From Labilithrix sp. (GTDB lineage Bacteria > Myxococcota_A > Polyangia > Polyangiales > Polyangiaceae), in NCBI GenBank assembly GCA_019637155.1, contig JAHBWE010000013.1, positions 1 to 64,000 of the forward strand: a stretch of DNA of 64,000 nucleotides, in the 5' to 3' direction. The notes beneath the pieces were generated by a model. It ran no database searches. It was not told the origin of the DNA and saw only the letters and a list, made by a program, of their open reading frames with translations. A program made the translations under genes and the position numbers. This document shows positions 1 through 8,105 of the stretch, in pieces. The stretch's first letter is position 1; every line of letters starts with the position of its first letter.

Positions 1-193
1 CCACGAGCCGCCGCCGCCCCCGCCGCCCGCCGAGGTGACGATGAGCACGCCGCGGCCGGCGCCGCCGAAGAAGGCCGCGCCGAAGAGGGCGCACGCGTCC
101 GCTGCGAAGAAGGACGCCGGGGCGGCCGCCGCGCCGAGCGACGACGACCTCGTTCGCTTGATCCAGGCCGGCGAAACGCCGTCTTCGCCTTAG
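1..193 (+). CDS. 3' end of a proline-rich-tailed protein (partial)
   Basis: Only the last 63 codons are in the window, ending at a TAG at 191-193. The visible piece starts with a run of seven prolines, continues with a Lys/Ala-rich stretch and ends in DDDLVRLIQAGETPSSP. No catalytic domain is visible, so the function cannot be assigned. The tail is similar in composition to that of the Ser/Thr kinase at 36.2 kb, and kinases are common here, so a kinase C-terminus is one reasonable guess. It converges with the permease gene on the other strand and the two stop codons overlap by 3 bases. High third-position GC supports real coding. Confidence 0.6.
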   Translation, partial: HEPPPPPPPAEVTMSTPRPAPPKKAAPKRAHASAAKKDAGAAAAPSDDDLVRLIQAGETPSSP

Positions 194-1062
194 CCGGGGA
201 AGATAAGGAATCCGGCGCCAGAGATGAAGAAGTTCAAAATGATGATCGCGAGCGACGTGTTGACGACCGCGCGCGTCGTCGCCCAGCCGACGCCCTCGGA
301 GCCGCCGAAGGTCGAGAGCCCGCAGTAGCCGCTCACGACCGGGATCGCGGCGCCGTAGGCGAGGCACTTCGCGAGGCCGATCGAGACGTCGCCGACGTCG
401 ATCATCTGCATGCTGAAGAAGGTCTGGTACGGGACCTCGTAGGCGATGTTCGCCGTGATCGCCCCCGACACGAAGGCGACCGTGCCGGCGAAGACGATGA
501 GGCACAGCGTCATCAGCATGCTCGCGAGGAAGCGCGGCACGATGAGGAAGTCGATCGGGTCGGCCGCGCACATGCGGAGCGCGTCGACCTGCTCGGTGAC
601 GACCATCGAGCCGATCTCCGCCGCGATGCCGGCGCCGACGCGGGTCGCCAGCATGAGCGCGCCGATCGACGCGGCGAAGTCGCGGACGAGGAGCTCGAGG
701 TAGATCGCCCCGAGCATCGTGAAGTCGGGGACGACGCGCTTCGCCTGGAGGCCCGCCTGGTAGACGAGGATCATCCCGATGAAGCCCATCGTCGTGCAGA
801 GGAAGAAGAGCGACTTGTTGCCGATCTCGTACATCTGCCGGGCGACCACGCCCTTCTCGCGGCGGCCGTTGAACGTGTAGTAGAGCGTGCGGACGAAGAC
901 GGAGTAGAGCTCGCGGCCGCCGATGAGCAGATCGATCGCCGCCGCGCCGAGCTCTCCGATCGTCCCGAGCTCGGGCTGCCCCTCGTCGTGATCGGCCGCG
1001 CCGGCGCGCGCCGTCGTCGTCGAGAAGCCGTGCGCCGGCGGCTTTACCTGATTCGAGCTCAT
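190..1062 (-). CDS. MlaE/YrbE-type ABC lipid transporter permease, copy B
   Basis: 290-residue inner-membrane permease of the MlaE family, which moves phospholipids or other lipids between inner and outer membrane with an MlaF-type ATPase. The family signature is clear at about residues 141-163 (RVGAGIAAEIGSMVVTEQVD, then ALR). Membrane spans are predicted near 84-105, 116-140, 170-200, 228-250 and 268-288. The first ~45 residues are an extra acidic N-terminus. I start at the ATG at 1062 because it overlaps the TGA of the upstream permease by one base (TGATG), a translational-coupling arrangement; the open frame continues further upstream but only antisense to other genes. With copy A it probably forms a heteromeric permease. 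Family assignment is firm, substrate unknown. Confidence 0.9.
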   Translation of the reverse strand: MSSNQVKPPAHGFSTTTARAGAADHDEGQPELGTIGELGAAAIDLLIGGRELYSVFVRTLYYTFNGRREKGVVARQMYEIGNKSLFFLCTTMGFIGMILVYQAGLQAKRVVPDFTMLGAIYLELLVRDFAASIGALMLATRVGAGIAAEIGSMVVTEQVDALRMCAADPIDFLIVPRFLASMLMTLCLIVFAGTVAFVSGAITANIAYEVPYQTFFSMQMIDVGDVSIGLAKCLAYGAAIPVVSGYCGLSTFGGSEGVGWATTRAVVNTSLAIIILNFFISGAGFLIFPG

Positions 1063-1883
1063 CAGCCCGACGCGAAGCTCACGAGGTAATCGAGGACGAA
1101 GACGCCCGCCGCGCTCGTCACGACGGTCGCGTTGACCGCGCGCCCGACGCCCGGCGCGCCGCCCGTCGTCGCGAGGCCGAAGTGGCAGCTCGCGAGCGCC
1201 ATGAGGAGACCGTAGACGATGCTCTTGAAGAGGCCGTTCGCGACGTCGCCGAAGCCGAGGAGGCCGCCGGTGACGCCGTTGTAGAAGGTGACGGGGGAGA
1301 CGCCGAGGAGCGCCTGCCCCGTGTACGCCGCGCCGAAGAGCGCGAGCGCGTCGGCGAAGAGCGTCATCATGAAGAGGGTCGAGACGATCGCGATGAAGCG
1401 CGGCGCGACGAGGAAGCCGATCGGATCGATCGCGAGGACGCGGAGCGCGTCGAGCTGCTCGGTGACGACCATCGTCCCGATCTCGGCGGTGTTGTTCGCG
1501 CCGACGCGCCCCGAGATCATGAGCGCGGTGAGGAGCGGCGCGATCTCGCGCAGCGTGCCGAAGCCCGCGCCCCAGCCGAGGAGGCCCTCCGCGCCGTAGC
1601 GCTTCACGATCGTCGCCGCCTGGATGACCATGATCGCGCCGGTGAAGAGCGCGGTGACGGCGACGATCGGGAGCGACTTCACCGCCATCTTGTAGAGGTT
1701 CTTCCAGAGCTCTCCGCCGTCGATCCGGAAGGTCGCGATCCGCGCGACGCACTTCGCGAACAGGATCGTCATGCCCCCCGCGGTCTGGGCCGCGCCGAGG
1801 AAACCCGCGCCGACGGCCCCGAAGAACGTCGTGAACGCGCCGGGCTCGCTCTTCGGTGTGGTGGTGGTCGGCGCGGCAGCCAT
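1062..1883 (-). CDS. MlaE/YrbE-type ABC lipid transporter permease, copy A
   Basis: 273-residue permease of the same family as its downstream neighbour. The signature GRVGANNTAEIGTMVVTEQL lies at residues 125-144, with DAL following. It has five hydrophobic segments (around 66-92, 103-125, 153-188, 220-245, 253-270). The two copies differ in N-terminus and loops, so they are paralogues, not a recent duplication. In proteobacterial Mla the permease is a homodimer, whereas actinobacterial Mce systems use two different YrbE proteins; this tandem pair resembles the latter arrangement. It is the first gene of the leftward operon and is divergent from the LuxR-type regulator 50 bp away. The likely ATPase partner lies 1.7 kb away on the same strand, beyond the regulator. 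Confidence 0.9.
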   Translation of the reverse strand: MAAAPTTTTPKSEPGAFTTFFGAVGAGFLGAAQTAGGMTILFAKCVARIATFRIDGGELWKNLYKMAVKSLPIVAVTALFTGAIMVIQAATIVKRYGAEGLLGWGAGFGTLREIAPLLTALMISGRVGANNTAEIGTMVVTEQLDALRVLAIDPIGFLVAPRFIAIVSTLFMMTLFADALALFGAAYTGQALLGVSPVTFYNGVTGGLLGFGDVANGLFKSIVYGLLMALASCHFGLATTGGAPGVGRAVNATVVTSAAGVFVLDYLVSFASG

Positions 1884-1899
1884 GGCTCGAACGGCGTTG

Positions 1900-1918
1900 A
1901 ATATACACGTGGTATCGT
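1900..1918. promoter_or_regulatory. Divergent promoter region, permease operon and LuxR gene
   Basis: The spacer between the permease and regulator starts holds TATATT reading left (1905-1900, 16 nt before the permease ATG) and TATCGT reading right (1913-1918, 14 nt before the regulator ATG). The two -10-like elements are only a few bases apart, so the regulator could control both directions. An ACGTGG sequence sits between them. Inferred from sequence only. Confidence 0.45.
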
Positions 1919-1932
1919 CGTCCGTGAGACCT

Positions 1933-3276
1933 ATGGGGACGGCCCTCGGTTGTTCGATCGACGCGGTGGAGGCGATCTACTCCGGTCTCGAGACGTTGGC
2001 GCCCCATCTGTGGCTCGAACGCGTCGTTCCCGCCGTCGCCGCCTACGCCGGCGGCGGCCTCGGCGCGATCGGTCACGCGTACCACGCGACGGGGCCGGTC
2101 TCGAGCTGGCACATCTCGCGGCCCGTCGTCCACGACGCGCCGGCCGAGCTCGCGAGCGTGGTGGAGGGCTGGACGCTCCGCCTCGCGGAGGAGAGCTTCG
2201 CGCGCTCGCCTCCCGATTTCCTCGAGCGCTGCTACAGGGACGTCGGGCCGGCGGGGACGTTCAGCGCCCTCACCGGGATCGAGCTCACCGATCTCCCCTC
2301 GAGCGGCGCGGACGCGGCCCGGCTCGAGGTCCGTGACCAGATCTACGTCAACGCCGCCAATCCGGACGGCCGCGGCCTCCTCCTCGTCATCAACCTCCGC
2401 GCGCGCCACCGGCTCGTCCCGGGGGAGCATCGTCGCCTCGCGATGCTCGCCGCGCACGGAGCGGCGGCGCTTCGCATCCTCCTCGGGCTGACGCGCGCGG
2501 CCCCCGCCCCCGTCGCCATCTTCGACGCCGGCGGCAAGGTCGCTCACCTCGCGACCGAGCACGAGACCGCGCTTCCATCCTTGCGCGACCGGGTGCAGCA
2601 GATCGATCGGGCGCGCGGAGAGATGCGTCGCGCCGATCCGGAGCGCGCGCTCTCCTCGTGGGAGGCGCTGCTCAGCGGCCGCTACTCGCTCGTCGACCGC
2701 TTCGAGTCGGATCAGCGTCGCTACGTCGTCGCGTACGTCAACGAGCCGGGCGTCGTCGATCCGCGCGGGCTCACCGACGCCGAGGCCGTCGTCGCCGGCT
2801 GGGCCGCGCGCGGGCACTCGGAGAAGCTCATCGCCTACGAGCTCGGCGTCGCGATCGGGACCGTGAGCGGCCTCCTCGCGCGAGCCTACCGGAAGCTCGG
2901 CGTCCGCTCGCGCGGAGAGCTCGTCCAGCTCTTGCGCGTCCCCACCGACGTCGAAGCGGCCGCGCTCCCCGACGGCGGCGACATCCTCGTGTTCTCCGCG
3001 CCCGAGGTCGCGATGCCGGAGCCCGTCCTCGGTCGCCTCACCGACGCCGAGCGCGACGTCGCCCAGCGCGTCGCGCGCGGCGAACGCAACGCGCGGATCG
3101 CCGCGGCCCGCGGCGTGAGCGAACGCACGATCGCGAAGCAGCTCACGCGCATCTACGCGAAGCTCGGGGTCGACTCGCGCGCCGGCCTCGCGCGGCTCTC
3201 TTCGACGCAGGCGCAGGGGCCGCTCGGCCCTACTCGGGCGGCTCCGGGAGCCCGAGCGCCCAGAAGAGCGCCGTGA
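1933..3276 (+). CDS. LuxR-family regulator with two tandem C-terminal HTH domains
   Basis: 447 residues. The first ~270 residues are a sensor-like region I cannot assign to a family. Two LuxR-type helix-turn-helix domains follow, at about 280-336 (begins GLTDAEAVVAGWAARGHS, ends KLGVRSRGELVQLL) and 367-423 (begins RLTDAERDVAQRVARGE, ends KLGVDSRAGLARL). Both keep the GERN/GHSEKLIA-type recognition-helix layout. I choose the ATG at 1933, preceded by a TATCGT element; an ATG at 1882 in the same frame would overlap the divergent permease start. The last ~15 codons overlap the small membrane-protein gene on the other strand. It sits inside the lipid-transport locus and is a natural candidate regulator for it. 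Two DNA-binding domains in one chain is unusual. Confidence 0.85.
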   Translation: MGTALGCSIDAVEAIYSGLETLAPHLWLERVVPAVAAYAGGGLGAIGHAYHATGPVSSWHISRPVVHDAPAELASVVEGWTLRLAEESFARSPPDFLERCYRDVGPAGTFSALTGIELTDLPSSGADAARLEVRDQIYVNAANPDGRGLLLVINLRARHRLVPGEHRRLAMLAAHGAAALRILLGLTRAAPAPVAIFDAGGKVAHLATEHETALPSLRDRVQQIDRARGEMRRADPERALSSWEALLSGRYSLVDRFESDQRRYVVAYVNEPGVVDPRGLTDAEAVVAGWAARGHSEKLIAYELGVAIGTVSGLLARAYRKLGVRSRGELVQLLRVPTDVEAAALPDGGDILVFSAPEVAMPEPVLGRLTDAERDVAQRVARGERNARIAAARGVSERTIAKQLTRIYAKLGVDSRAGLARLSSTQAQGPLGPTRAAPGARAPRRAP

Positions 3277-3568
3277 GGACGAAGCTCGTCACCACCACGA
3301 CGAGGACGAGCGCGACGACGCCGAGGGCGAGGCCGAGGAAGATGCCGAGGACGTCGCGGAGACCGCGGAAGCCCCCGCGCGTCCGCATGAAGTGGAACGG
3401 GATCGCGAGCGGGCCGAACGCGATCACGGCCGCGTCGCGGGAGGAAGGCGGCCACGCGCGTTCGAGCTGCGACTCGCTGAGGACACGGCGCTCGTCGACG
3501 ATGATGACGAGGAACGTGAGCGTGGTCGTCACGATCCACGACGCGACGAGCTCGACGACGTGCGGCAT
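3230..3568 (-). CDS. Small membrane protein of the SctJ-MlaF operon
   Basis: 112 residues with two hydrophobic segments, about 6-25 and 73-106, separated by a polar loop rich in Arg and Ser. No known family recognised. The ATG at 3568 lies 9 bp after the stop of the MlaF-type ATPase, so it is the third gene of that operon. Its 3' end overlaps the end of the convergent regulator gene by 47 bp. Its position suggests an accessory membrane subunit of the transporter, but this is inference from context only. Confidence 0.7.
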   Translation of the reverse strand: MPHVVELVASWIVTTTLTFLVIIVDERRVLSESQLERAWPPSSRDAAVIAFGPLAIPFHFMRTRGGFRGLRDVLGIFLGLALGVVALVLVVVVTSFVLTALFWALGLPEPPE

Positions 3569-3577
3569 CGCGCGCGC

Positions 3578-4333
3578 TCAGAGCGGGCCTTCGGTGAGGC
3601 CGTGGACGAACTGCTTCACGCGCGGCTCCTCGCTCGTCTTCGCCTCCTTCGTCGTGCCGTCGAAGATGAGCTCGCCGCGGTACATCATGCCGACGCGATC
3701 CGTCACCGTGAGGAGGCGATCGAGATCGCTCGAGACGACGATGACGGTGGCGTTCGCCGCGCGCTGCTCGGCGAGGAGGAGCTCGAAGATCTTCTGCGAC
3801 GTCACCGGATCGAGGCCGGCCGCGGGCTCGTCGTAGAGGACGATCGGCGACTGCGTGATCGACGCGCGCGCGACGCCGACGCGCTTCTTCTGCCCGCCGG
3901 AGAGGCCGGCGGGGAAGCGCTCGCCGAAGGCCGACATCGAGACGACGGAGAGCCGCTCCGCCACGCGCTTCGCGATCTCCTCGTTCGACAGGTTCGTGAG
4001 GCGCCGGAGCGGGAACGCGATGTTCTCGTTCACGGTGAGGTGATCGAAGAGCGCGTTGTTCTGGAAGAGCATCCCGAACTTCAGCCGCATCTTCTGGAGC
4101 GCGAGCTCGCTCGCCGAGACGACGTCGACGCCCTCGACCACGATCGCGCCCGCGTCCGGCTTCATGAGGCCGACGATCATCTTGAGGAGGACGCTCTTGC
4201 CCGACGCGCCGGGCCCGATGAGGCCGTAGAGGCACGACGCGGGCACGTTCAGCGACACGTCGCGGAGCACGTGGTGCGGGGGACCGCCGCCGGCCGGGCG
4301 GAACGACTTCGAGACGCCCTGGATCGAGATCAT
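3578..4333 (-). CDS. MlaF-type ABC transporter ATPase with altered switch histidine
   Basis: 251-residue ABC ATPase of the Mla/Ttg2A lipid-transport type. Visible motifs: Walker A GPGASGKS (40-47), Q-loop QNN near 91, signature LSGGQ (144-148), Walker B IVLYDEP (164-170) followed by AAGLDP. The C-terminal segment with KQFVHGL (240-246) is typical of MlaF. The expected H-loop histidine after Walker B (usually SHD or THD) is replaced: the sequence reads VIVVSSDLD (197-205), with Ser at 202. The ATG at 4333 overlaps the TGA of the upstream SctJ-like gene (ATGA), so the two are translationally coupled. The matching permeases are probably the MlaE pair at 190-1883. Confidence 0.9.
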   Translation of the reverse strand: MISIQGVSKSFRPAGGGPPHHVLRDVSLNVPASCLYGLIGPGASGKSVLLKMIVGLMKPDAGAIVVEGVDVVSASELALQKMRLKFGMLFQNNALFDHLTVNENIAFPLRRLTNLSNEEIAKRVAERLSVVSMSAFGERFPAGLSGGQKKRVGVARASITQSPIVLYDEPAAGLDPVTSQKIFELLLAEQRAANATVIVVSSDLDRLLTVTDRVGMMYRGELIFDGTTKEAKTSEEPRVKQFVHGLTEGPL

Positions 4334-5112
4334 CGCGGCGGTGCGGCGGGCTTCTGCTCCTGATCGCGGCGGAGCTGCGCCATCTTCGTCCAGAGGACGA
4401 GCGTGGCGGCGGCGAGGGCGAGGACGATCGCGACGAGGCCCGCGAACGCGATCTTCAGCGTCGTCATCGATCCGCGCGCGACCGTGATCGGTCCGACGTG
4501 CGCGAGGTCGGTGCGGCCCGCGGCGCCGCGGGCGGGGCGCGCGACGAACACGACCGCGACGTCGGCGGGGACCACGCCCGGCGCGCCGCCGGCGACGAGG
4601 CGCTGGATCGACTCCGGCGCGAGCGGCGGCGTCGATCCGCGGTGCTCGACGAGGACGCTCGCGGTCGCCTTCGGCGGCGGGCCGTCGCGGAGCGGCTCGC
4701 GCGGCGGGACGACGAGGTGGACGCGCGCGGCGAGGACGCCGTCGACCGATCCGAGCGTCTTCTCGAGCTCGCCCGCGAGGCCGGCGACGATCTGCGCGTG
4801 CTCCGCCTGCTGGCTCGGCACGAGCTGGCCCTTGTCCGCGGCCTCGAGCACGCCCTTGCTCTTCGGCCGCGGCAGCTCCTCTTCGCGCATCACCGAGAGC
4901 GCGCGGCCCACGTCGTCGCGCGAGACGGTGACGCGGAACTTCCCCTCGGTGGTGGGGTCCGCTTCCTTCGCCGCGTCGATGCCCGACTGATCGAGCGCGA
5001 CGATGACGCGGTTCGCGTCGGGCTCGTCGAGCGCGGCGGCGACGGGGACCGCGCACCCGCTCGCGAGCGCGGCGAGGAGCACCAGCCGAAGAGCCTGAAA
5101 TCGCTGCGCCAC
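4330..5112 (-). CDS. sctJ: SctJ/YscJ-type inner-membrane ring lipoprotein
   Basis: 260 residues starting at GTG 5112. A short signal peptide ends in LASGC, giving a lipidated Cys20. Then comes the first ring-building motif (LDEPDANRVIVALDQSGIDA, residues 28-47), a linker with ELPRPKS, the second ring-building motif (ELEKTLGSVDGVLAARVHLV, 115-134) and the segment ending in VVPADVAVVFV, and a transmembrane helix at 219-241 with a short basic tail. This is the full architecture of SctJ proteins, which form the inner-membrane ring of type III secretion systems (FliF in flagella). No other secretion or flagellar gene is in the window. Instead the stop codon overlaps the start of the MlaF-type ATPase. 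Upstream TATACC is 8 nt before the GTG; the frame extends upstream but lacks any signal peptide there. Confidence 0.88.
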   Translation of the reverse strand: MAQRFQALRLVLLAALASGCAVPVAAALDEPDANRVIVALDQSGIDAAKEADPTTEGKFRVTVSRDDVGRALSVMREEELPRPKSKGVLEAADKGQLVPSQQAEHAQIVAGLAGELEKTLGSVDGVLAARVHLVVPPREPLRDGPPPKATASVLVEHRGSTPPLAPESIQRLVAGGAPGVVPADVAVVFVARPARGAAGRTDLAHVGPITVARGSMTTLKIAFAGLVAIVLALAAATLVLWTKMAQLRRDQEQKPAAPPR

Positions 5113-5120
5113 GGGCGGCT

Positions 5121-5126
5121 GGTATA
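5121..5126 (-). promoter_or_regulatory. -10-like element of the sctJ-ATPase operon
   Basis: TATACC on the minus strand, 8 nt before the GTG start at 5112, with no Shine-Dalgarno sequence between. Matches the TANNNT-start pattern seen across the window, implying a leaderless or very short leader. Confidence 0.4.
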
Positions 5127-5161
5127 CCCCGGAAGCACGTTCGCGCGCTACAGGCCGCAGG

Positions 5162-7990
5162 ATGCCGAAGACGACGAGCGCGAGCGACGAGACCACCCTC
5201 GTGAACCCCTGGCCGAAGCGCGTCATCGTGCGGCGAGGTCCGAACGTCGCGATCAAGCGGAGCAAGGACAAAGAGCCGCTCGCCGCGCGCGTTAAGGAGG
5301 TCCTGTCGCGCGAGATGACACCCGAGGTCGACCTTCGTCCCGAGCTCACCGCGCTGCGGAAGCGCCTCGCCGAGGCGCCCGACGCCGAGCACGCCGCCGC
5401 CCGCGACGCCGCCGCCGCGTTCCGGAGCGAGCCGTACTTCACGCGCGTCGCGTGCTCCTTCCTCTTCCCGAGCGAGCGCGCGTGGGTCGAGGCCGACGTC
5501 GCCGACTTCGCGGCGGAGGCGAAGAAGAAGGACGGCGGCGGGCCGGGCGGCATCTGGCGGAGCAACCAGCGCCTGCTCCTCCTCGCGAGCCTCGCGTCGT
5601 TCGAGGACTTCCTCGCGCTGGTGGGGAAAACGACGCTGGCGGGGCCTCCCGACGTGCTCGCCGTCTCGCGGCACGACGTCTTCCTCGGGCGCTGGAGCAC
5701 GAACTACCTCGCCACGCTCCTCGACGGGATCGGCGCCGGGCTCCTCCCGCTGCTCCGCTACTACTTCGACTACTCGTCGATCGCGGACGTCGCGCGCGCG
5801 ATCGCGGCGATCCCGACCGACGAGGCGATGACGTTGCTCGTCGATCGCGCGGACGACAAACACGGGATGGCCGGTCTCACCGACGCGGTGGCGGCGTTCC
5901 CCGTGCGCGCGGCGCGCGTCCTCGGCGAGCGGGTCGCGAGCAAAGGGAAGAACCACGCGCTCGTGAAGCCGATGATCCCGACGGGCGCGGCGGCCCCGGA
6001 GACGTCCGCGGCCGAGGTCCCGGCCGGCCTCGCGAGCCCGCCGTGGGCGCAGAAGAAGGGGAAGGCGAAGGCGCCGGCCGCGATCGAGACGCGGCCGCTC
6101 GCGTACGCGCCGTCGATGACGTGGGAGCCCGGGGAGCGAGAGCGCTTCCGCGAGAGCTTCCTCCGCAGCTCCAAGTGGGACGTCTTCGAGGAGGACGCGG
6201 CGAAGTGGAAGGCGAAGGCGGCGACGGCCTCCGAGGCCGAGTGGAAGGGGCTCGTCGACGGCAGCGGCTACGACTCGGCGCTCGCGTACATGTACGGGCC
6301 GAAGGAGCTCTGCGTCGACTCCATCCGGAAGGCCATCGCGGAGGCCGCGCCGCGGAAGGCGATCATCAGCTACCTCGCCGAGGCGATCGCGCAGCAGGAG
6401 CTCGACATCCTCGACTCCCTCGTGCTTCAGGCGAGCACGCGCGCGGCGGACGTCGTCCCGTGGTTCGCGCCGTACGACGCGCCGGTCCTCGCGCCGATCG
6501 TCGCGCGCCTCGCGCACGTCAAGAAGCTGAAGGCGGCGACCGAGGGATGGCTCACGCGCCATCCGCGCGCGGCGGCGGTCGGGCTCATCCCCGACGCGGT
6601 GGGCAAGGCCGGCGCGGAGAAGAAGGCCGCGACCGCGACGCTGCAGCTCCTCGCGCGGAGCGGACACGCCGGCGTCGTCCGCGAGGTCGCGGCGCAGTAC
6701 GGCGCCGAGGTGTCGAGCGCGCTCGAGGCGATCGTCGGCGCCGATCCACGGCTCACGAAGGAGCCGAAGGCGCCGTCGTTCTGGTCGCCGGGGACGCTCC
6801 CGCCGATCCTCGTCGGCGGCGCGCCGCTGCCGGCGGAGGCGCTCGAGAACCTGCGCGTGATGCTCGCGCTGAACGAGCTCGACGACCCGTACCCCGGCCT
6901 CGCCGAGGTCCTCGCCGCGTGCGATCGCGGCTCGCTCGCGGCGTTCGGGTGGGAGCTGTTCGAGGCCTGGCAGCGCGCGGGATCGCCGGCGGCGGAGCGG
7001 TGGGCGCTCGTCGCGCTCGGTGTCCTCGGCGACGACGACACGGCGCGGAAGCTCGCGCCGCTCGTCGCGGCGTGGCCGGGCGACGGCGGTCACGCGCGCG
7101 CGGTCGTCGGGCTCGACGTCCTCCGCGCGATCGGCAGCGACGTCGCGTTGACCGGCGTTCATGCCATCGCCGAGCACGGCAAGTTCGACGCGCTGCAGGA
7201 GCTCGCGAAGAAGCACATCGACGCGGTCGCTGCCGCGCGCGGGCTCACGCTCGACGAGCTCGACGACCGTCTCGTCCCGCCCGTGCTCGACAAGGTGACG
7301 AAGAAGAGCCAGCTCCGTCGCTTCGAGCGCTCGATGATCGCCGAGCGGCGCTGGTCGCGGGCGGACTTCGAGGCGTACGTCGTCCGACCGCCGGCCGTCG
7401 GCGAGATCGTGCGCGCCCTCGTGTGGGGCGTCTTCGACGCGAAGAACGCGCTCGTCACCACCTTCCGCGTCGCCGAGGACGGCACGCTCGCGGACGTGAA
7501 GGACGCCGCGTTCACGTTGAAGGAGGCCGCCGGGCACGCCGTCGGGATCGTTCATCCGCTCTCGCTCTCGGACGCGGAGCTGCGCGCGTGGGGCGATCGC
7601 TTCGGCGACTACATGTTGATCCAGCCGTTCGCGCAGCTCCAGCGCGGTCGCTTCGCCGGCGCCGACGTGATCGCGGCGATCGACGGCGTGAAGGGCAAGA
7701 AGGTCCCCACCGGGAAGGTGCTGAAGCTCGCCGACTACGGGTGGAGGCGCGGGGAGCCGCAGGACTCGGGGCACGTCGGCTGGATGACGCGCGACACGTC
7801 GATCGGGACGCTCTACCTCCACCTCGAGGACGGCTTCATCGCCGGCGCGATCGGCGAGAGCCCGGAGCAGACGATCGGACCGCTCCGGCTCGGCCGCGGC
7901 GCGGACGCGATCGACGCGACGGTCGTGAAGGAGCTCGGCGCGGTCGAGGCGAGCGAGCTCGCGCACGCCCTCTCGAGCATCACGAGCTGA
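5162..7990 (+). CDS. DUF4132 (MolR-like) domain protein
   Basis: 942 residues, soluble, no signal peptide. The C-terminal third (about 690-900, from LTLDELDDRLVPP through WRRGEPQDSGHVGWM) matches the DUF4132 family, known from E. coli MolR and often found with WGR-type proteins in Myxococcota. The N-terminal two-thirds are Ala-rich helical repeats with several HEAT-like segments and an internal Lys/Ala-rich linker near 290-300. The biochemical role of the family is not established. It starts at ATG 5162, 49 bp from the divergent sctJ gene, and is followed by a 115-bp spacer. It appears to be a single-gene unit. Confidence 0.8.
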   Translation: MPKTTSASDETTLVNPWPKRVIVRRGPNVAIKRSKDKEPLAARVKEVLSREMTPEVDLRPELTALRKRLAEAPDAEHAAARDAAAAFRSEPYFTRVACSFLFPSERAWVEADVADFAAEAKKKDGGGPGGIWRSNQRLLLLASLASFEDFLALVGKTTLAGPPDVLAVSRHDVFLGRWSTNYLATLLDGIGAGLLPLLRYYFDYSSIADVARAIAAIPTDEAMTLLVDRADDKHGMAGLTDAVAAFPVRAARVLGERVASKGKNHALVKPMIPTGAAAPETSAAEVPAGLASPPWAQKKGKAKAPAAIETRPLAYAPSMTWEPGERERFRESFLRSSKWDVFEEDAAKWKAKAATASEAEWKGLVDGSGYDSALAYMYGPKELCVDSIRKAIAEAAPRKAIISYLAEAIAQQELDILDSLVLQASTRAADVVPWFAPYDAPVLAPIVARLAHVKKLKAATEGWLTRHPRAAAVGLIPDAVGKAGAEKKAATATLQLLARSGHAGVVREVAAQYGAEVSSALEAIVGADPRLTKEPKAPSFWSPGTLPPILVGGAPLPAEALENLRVMLALNELDDPYPGLAEVLAACDRGSLAAFGWELFEAWQRAGSPAAERWALVALGVLGDDDTARKLAPLVAAWPGDGGHARAVVGLDVLRAIGSDVALTGVHAIAEHGKFDALQELAKKHIDAVAAARGLTLDELDDRLVPPVLDKVTKKSQLRRFERSMIAERRWSRADFEAYVVRPPAVGEIVRALVWGVFDAKNALVTTFRVAEDGTLADVKDAAFTLKEAAGHAVGIVHPLSLSDAELRAWGDRFGDYMLIQPFAQLQRGRFAGADVIAAIDGVKGKKVPTGKVLKLADYGWRRGEPQDSGHVGWMTRDTSIGTLYLHLEDGFIAGAIGESPEQTIGPLRLGRGADAIDATVVKELGAVEASELAHALSSITS

Positions 7991-8105
7991 TCGCGTCACG
8001 CGCCGGAGACGAGCGGGCGCGCCGGCGATCCACCGCATGGGGTGATCCGCGGCCAAGTCCTTGGAATCGTTCCTGGTACGGAGGGTGCACCCACATCCTC
8101 CTACG

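Noticed and set aside
1064..2817. Long minus-strand open frame upstream of permease copy B (up to 875 codons in total)
   Set aside because: It is Arg/Asp-rich antisense read-through of permease copy A and the regulator; only the part from the ATG at 1062 encodes a recognisable protein.
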